In this document: positions 30,736 through 33,989 of the stretch, piece by piece
Layout: each line of letters starts with the position of its first letter
How positions within the stretch are numbered: the stretch's first letter is position 1
From: an uncultured Lachnospiraceae bacterium
GTDB lineage: Bacteria; Bacillota; Clostridia; Lachnospirales; Lachnospiraceae
Assembly: GCA_949132985.1 (NCBI GenBank)
Contig: CASCGD010000024.1
Span: 1 to 33,989 of the forward strand
Length of the DNA: 33,989 bases
Direction: 5' to 3'
Translations under genes and position numbers: made by a program
The notes under the pieces: generated by a model
Database searches by the model: none
What the model saw: the letters and a program-made list of their open reading frames with translations, nothing else
What the model was told of the DNA's origin: nothing

Positions 30736-31677
30736 CTACGCATTGCAGCGGGTCAAAAGCTCCTCCCAGCGCCGGTCGACCTCCGCCTGGAACGCCGCGA
30801 TCAGATCCTCGCTGCCGGGCTTGAACAAATGCTTAAAGCGCCCCTGCTTTTTCAGGAAGTCCTCAATAGGCAGCTTCTTTTTCGGCTCATAATTTAAAAG
30901 CCATCTGCCCTCCGCAACCTCAAACAGCGGCCAGTAACAGGTCTCCACGCCCAGCTTGCAGATCTCGATAATATCCGGCGCATCGTATTTCCAGCCTCGC
31001 GGACAGGGCGCCATAATATTTAAAAATGCCGGTCCCGGCGTGTAGATTGCCCGATCTGACTTCACATAGAGATCCTTCATGTTGCCGATAAATGTGGTCT
31101 GCGCCACATACGGAATATTGTGCGCCGCCATGATTGCAGCCAGGTCCTTTCTGCCCTGAGGTTTTCCGTCGGATTGCGTACCGCTTGGCGTCGTCGTCGT
31201 GTCCGCAAACTGCGGCGTCGCAGAACTTCTCTGAATACCGGTATTCATGTACGCGCCGTTGTCATAGCAGACGTAAACAAGGTCATGCCCCCGTTCCATC
31301 GCGCCGGAAAGAGACTGCATTCCGATATCATAAGTACCGCCGTCGCCGCCGAAGGTGATAAATTTATAATTATCCTTAATCTTGCCGCGCTTTTTCAGCG
31401 CATGGTACGCCGTCTCCACACCCGAGAGCGTTGCACCCGCATTCTCAAATGCATTATGGATGTAGCTGTCCTCATATGCCGTGTAAGGATACATATAAGA
31501 GGACACCTCCAGACATCCGGTCGCGTTGCCGACCACCGCTTTATCCCCGGGATGCAGCGCCTTTAACACATTGCGAACCGCGATTGTCCCGCCACAGCCC
31601 GCACACATGCGGTGTCCCGGCGCAAGGCGCTCCGGGCGGTTCTGCAGCTCTTTATAATTAAATGTTTTCTGTACCAT
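30736..31677 (-). CDS. porB: Pyruvate (2-oxoacid):ferredoxin oxidoreductase beta subunit
   Basis: A 313-residue ThDP-binding beta subunit. HRMCAGCGGTIAVRNVL and GNATGCLEVSS supply cluster-type cysteines; ThDP/Mg binding is FGGDGGTYDIGMQSLSGAME with the Asn in CYDNGAYMNTG; APCPRGWKYD carries a further Cys. ATG 31677 has a GTAGGTGG ribosome site; upstream in-frame codons lack one. It lies 8 bases after porA. With porC, porD and porA it forms the four-subunit enzyme that converts pyruvate plus CoA to acetyl-CoA and CO2, reducing ferredoxin. A 2-ketoisovalerate enzyme is a possible alternative, but the alpha and beta patterns favour pyruvate. Confidence 0.93.
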   Translation of the reverse strand: MVQKTFNYKELQNRPERLAPGHRMCAGCGGTIAVRNVLKALHPGDKAVVGNATGCLEVSSYMYPYTAYEDSYIHNAFENAGATLSGVETAYHALKKRGKIKDNYKFITFGGDGGTYDIGMQSLSGAMERGHDLVYVCYDNGAYMNTGIQRSSATPQFADTTTTPSGTQSDGKPQGRKDLAAIMAAHNIPYVAQTTFIGNMKDLYVKSDRAIYTPGPAFLNIMAPCPRGWKYDAPDIIEICKLGVETCYWPLFEVAEGRWLLNYEPKKKLPIEDFLKKQGRFKHLFKPGSEDLIAAFQAEVDRRWEELLTRCNA

Positions 31678-31685
31678 CGTGCCAC

Positions 31686-32867
31686 CTACTCTCTCAGTCC
31701 CACATAAGGACATGTCTCACTGTAAACCTGCTCGCCGTCACCCAGCTTCACCAGATTGTCATATATTTTCTCCATGTCTTTCACGCGCACATCGCGCCCG
31801 GACAGGCCATACATGATATTTACCACCTTCGCCTGTGCCCCCGCGCGGTAAAGTGCAGCGGTCACCTCCGCGCCCAGCGGTCCGCCCACCGCATTGTAGC
31901 CCTCGGAGCGGTCCATGATCGCAATCGCACGGCAGTTTTTCAATGCACTCGCAATTTCCTGGGCCGGAAACGGCCGGAAAACACGGATTTTCAGCAATCC
32001 TGCCCGCAGCCCCCGCTCGCGCATGGCGTCAACGGCATCCTTCGCGGTTCCACAGACGGAACCAATGGCTACCACCGCATACTCGGCATCATCCAGGCGA
32101 TACCCCTCGAAAAATCCATAAGACTGTCCGGTGATCTCCTCAAACTCCTTCGCAACGTCCAAAATCACCTGCTTCGCCCGCTTCATTGCCTCGGCCTGCG
32201 CCTTTTTCGCTTCCATACAATAGGGCGAGCCTGCATAGGGGCCTACCGCCATCACCTCATCCTCCTTTAAAAGATAGTGGCGCGGCTCGTATTCGCCCAC
32301 AAATTTTTTCATTTTATCATCATCCCAAAGCGTGATATTCTCCACCGCATGACTCGTGATAAAGCCGTCCTGACAGATCATAATCGGAAGCTTTACATCG
32401 GGATGCTCCGCAATCCGATAGGCCTGGAGAAAATTGTCGTAGACCTCCTGATTGTTTTCCGCGTAGATCTGCAGCCAGCCGGAATCCCGCGCGCCCATGC
32501 TGTCGGAGTGCTCCGCGTTGATATTCAGCGGTCCGGTCAGCCCGCGGTTTACAACCGCCATGGCAATCGGCAGACGGCTGGAGGCCGCCACATACAAAAC
32601 CTCCCACATAAACGCAAGACCGCAGGATGAGGTGGCGGTTAATGTGCGCGCACCCGCCGCGCTGGACCCAATCGCCGCGCTCATAGAGCTGTGCTCGCTC
32701 TCCACCGGAATAAACTCCGTATCGATCTCGCCGTTTGCGATCATCGACGCGACAAACTGCGGAATCTCCGTCGAGGGAGTAATCGGAAATGCCGGCATGA
32801 CATCTGGATTAATCTGACGGATCGCATGCGCCACCGCCTCGTTGCCGGACATACGTGTCTTTAACAT
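31686..32867 (-). CDS. porA: Pyruvate (2-oxoacid):ferredoxin oxidoreductase alpha subunit
   Basis: A 393-residue alpha subunit. Marks are AFPITPSTEIPQFVASMIAN, FIPVESEHSSMSAAIGSSAA with the catalytic Glu that activates ThDP, GARTLTATSSCGLAFMWEVL, NINAEHSDSMGARDSGWLQI and QDGFITSHAVE, followed by the transketolase-like C-terminal domain (VVAIGSVCGTAKDAVDAMRE; IRVFRPFPAQEIASAL). Normal length. It starts at ATG 32867 directly after the porD stop, with AAGGAGGG inside porD. Third gene of porC-D-A-B, so equal expression is expected. Confidence 0.95.
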   Translation of the reverse strand: MLKTRMSGNEAVAHAIRQINPDVMPAFPITPSTEIPQFVASMIANGEIDTEFIPVESEHSSMSAAIGSSAAGARTLTATSSCGLAFMWEVLYVAASSRLPIAMAVVNRGLTGPLNINAEHSDSMGARDSGWLQIYAENNQEVYDNFLQAYRIAEHPDVKLPIMICQDGFITSHAVENITLWDDDKMKKFVGEYEPRHYLLKEDEVMAVGPYAGSPYCMEAKKAQAEAMKRAKQVILDVAKEFEEITGQSYGFFEGYRLDDAEYAVVAIGSVCGTAKDAVDAMRERGLRAGLLKIRVFRPFPAQEIASALKNCRAIAIMDRSEGYNAVGGPLGAEVTAALYRAGAQAKVVNIMYGLSGRDVRVKDMEKIYDNLVKLGDGEQVYSETCPYVGLRE

Positions 32868-33185
32868 TTATTTGCCCTCCTTCATCGAGATTGCCTGAAA
32901 GGGGCATGCCTTTTCACAAATGCCGCATCCCTTACAGTGATCGAGATCAAAATCCTGGCGCTTACCGCCCGAAACCGGAATTGAGCTGTCCGGGCAGTAC
33001 GGCACACACAGCAGACACTGCTTGCATTTTGCAGTATCCCAAACCGGTGTATTTGTGCGCCACTCGCCGGTCTGAAACTGTCTGGAGGTCGCTGGCTCAT
33101 AGATCTGCAGCCCTTCCGTCAGCTGGTGCCACGGCGTCGTCTCGTTGATAAATTCCGCGCGCTCATTCTGCTTGTATCCTTCCAT
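32868..33185 (-). CDS. porD: Pyruvate (2-oxoacid):ferredoxin oxidoreductase delta (ferredoxin) subunit
   Basis: A 105-residue protein with two [4Fe-4S] motifs: CKQCLLCVPYCPDSS and CKGCGICEKACPFQA. It moves electrons from the alpha/beta active site to ferredoxin. The first 50 residues are a subunit-contact extension typical of PorD. ATG 33185 overlaps the porC stop TGA and follows GAGGAGG; a GTG three bases earlier is in frame too. Confidence 0.94.
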   Translation of the reverse strand: MEGYKQNERAEFINETTPWHQLTEGLQIYEPATSRQFQTGEWRTNTPVWDTAKCKQCLLCVPYCPDSSIPVSGGKRQDFDLDHCKGCGICEKACPFQAISMKEGK

Positions 33186-33757
33186 CACCGCACCTCCTCA
33201 AACGCCATGCGCAGCGCCGCCAGATTGCCCTCGAGCACCTCCGGCTTACGCGCAAATTTATGCTGCAGGGAGCTTTCCATTTCCTTTAAGAAAACCTCCT
33301 GATCCATCACCTCTGAAATCTTTACAATTGCAGCCAGCATCGGGGTATTCGGAAAATATTTTCCCAGGGTCTGCATGCAGACTTTGCGGGCATCGATCAC
33401 GTAAACCCTGCCCTTATAGCCATTTAACAGCGGCAAAATCTGTTCCTTTTTCCGATCCGTATTGATGAGAATCGCCCCGTCCTCTTTTAAACCCTTTGTC
33501 ACATCCACCGAATGAAGCAGCGTGTCGTCAACCACCGCCACAAAATCCGGCTCGTAAATGTTGGAGTGCACGCGAATCTCCTTTGCACTGATACGGTCAT
33601 ACGCACTGATGGGCGCCCCCATGCGCTCCGGGCCGTACTCGGGAAAGCCCTGTACATGCATTCCGATGTTGAAAGCTACATCCGCCAGAAGGAGCGCCGC
33701 CGTCTTTGCTCCCTGACCACCTCTGCCGTGCCAGCGGATCTCTGTCATTTGTCTCAT
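33185..33757 (-). CDS. porC: Pyruvate (2-oxoacid):ferredoxin oxidoreductase gamma subunit
   Basis: A 190-residue gamma subunit. The N-terminal signature is IRWHGRGGQGAKTAALLLAD, then FPEYGPERMGAPISAYDRIS, VAVVDDTLL and a C-terminal KYFPNTPMLAAIVKIS, all typical. ATG 33757 has GGAG six bases upstream. First gene of the por operon, with a promoter about 120 bases before and a translational overlap with porD. Tetrameric por in a genome of this kind is additional or alternative to the single-chain pyruvate:ferredoxin oxidoreductase common in Clostridia. Confidence 0.95.
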   Translation of the reverse strand: MRQMTEIRWHGRGGQGAKTAALLLADVAFNIGMHVQGFPEYGPERMGAPISAYDRISAKEIRVHSNIYEPDFVAVVDDTLLHSVDVTKGLKEDGAILINTDRKKEQILPLLNGYKGRVYVIDARKVCMQTLGKYFPNTPMLAAIVKISEVMDQEVFLKEMESSLQHKFARKPEVLEGNLAALRMAFEEVR

Positions 33758-33877
33758 GTCTTTCTCCTGCCTTTATTATGTATCAATTTTTGATCGTTTT
33801 CATATGCCTGCCCGTACATGCACCACCTGTTTTTCCAGAAAATACATGTGTGTGCGCGCCATAGACACAGCGTTTTA

Positions 33878-33906
33878 AGTATACGACAAAATTCCCTGTT
33901 TGTAAA
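33878..33906 (-). promoter_or_regulatory. Promoter of the por operon
   Basis: On the minus strand TTTACA (33901-33906), 17-bp spacer, TATACT (33878-33883), leaving a leader of about 115 bases before porC. The remaining sequence to the window end is AT-rich and holds no gene I can recognise. Confidence 0.75.
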
Positions 33907-33989
33907 GTGTGTTATCCTCAATTAGCAAGAACAATGTAACAGTTCAGCCCTCATATAGTCAAAAGGGAGAATTTAAAAAAATTTTTTCC

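Noticed and set aside
1-33989. CRISPR array, tRNA, rRNA, integrase, transposase or phage genes
   Set aside because: Looked for regular repeat-spacer patterns, cloverleaf motifs and recombinase motifs; none seen.

Overview
The window looks like chromosomal DNA of an anaerobic Bacillota, most likely a gut-type Clostridia (Lachnospiraceae-like). The evidence is a four-subunit 2-oxoacid:ferredoxin oxidoreductase, strong GGAGG ribosome binding sites, sigma-A type promoters, lipoproteins with Gram-positive style acidic linkers, a small CxxC membrane protein next to a polyferredoxin, and mixed housekeeping and catabolic genes. No rRNA, tRNA, CRISPR array, transposase or phage gene was seen.

Layout. 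1-3.7 kb: a shortened Old Yellow Enzyme-type reductase and a long acyl-CoA dehydrogenase (both minus), divergent from a LysR regulator. 3.7-5.3 kb: a lipoprotein cell-wall amidase with a structured leader and a 508-bp non-coding gap carrying a perfect 16-bp-arm hairpin. 5.3-10.4 kb: a MATE exporter facing an envelope/redox group (TlpA-like lipoprotein thioredoxin, a 45-aa CxxC membrane protein, a membrane polyferredoxin) and a CoA-disulfide reductase fused to rhodanese. 10.5-11.2 kb: a Uma2-family nuclease-fold gene and a bidirectional terminator.

11.2-29.1 kb is the most unusual part: two divergent arms around a GntR/UTRA regulator. The minus arm has a tripartite tricarboxylate transporter (tctC-tctB-tctA) and a double hot-dog (MaoC-like) protein. 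The plus arm has a thiamine-diphosphate enzyme, a family I CoA-transferase pair that lacks the catalytic Glu, a 4-hydroxybutyrate dehydrogenase-like enzyme, a second double hot-dog protein, three more family I CoA-transferase subunits (A-A-B), a family III (CaiB/BaiF) CoA-transferase, an MFS transporter and an FGGY kinase. Read together this is a carboxylate uptake and CoA-thioester catabolic island: import, CoA activation, hydration/dehydration, C-C cleavage by the ThDP enzyme or the hydrolase-like pair, and aldehyde reduction. The substrate cannot be named from sequence.

29.1-34 kb (minus): an HNH-type protein with a C-terminal membrane segment, a solitary hypA, a ridA-like gene, and a porC-porD-porA-porB operon with a clear promoter.

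Main points for follow-up: the IpdB-like loss of the CoA-transferase glutamate, the A-A-B transferase set, palindromes flanking the tctC promoter, and a near-identical promoter block shared by two lipoprotein genes 3.6 kb apart.
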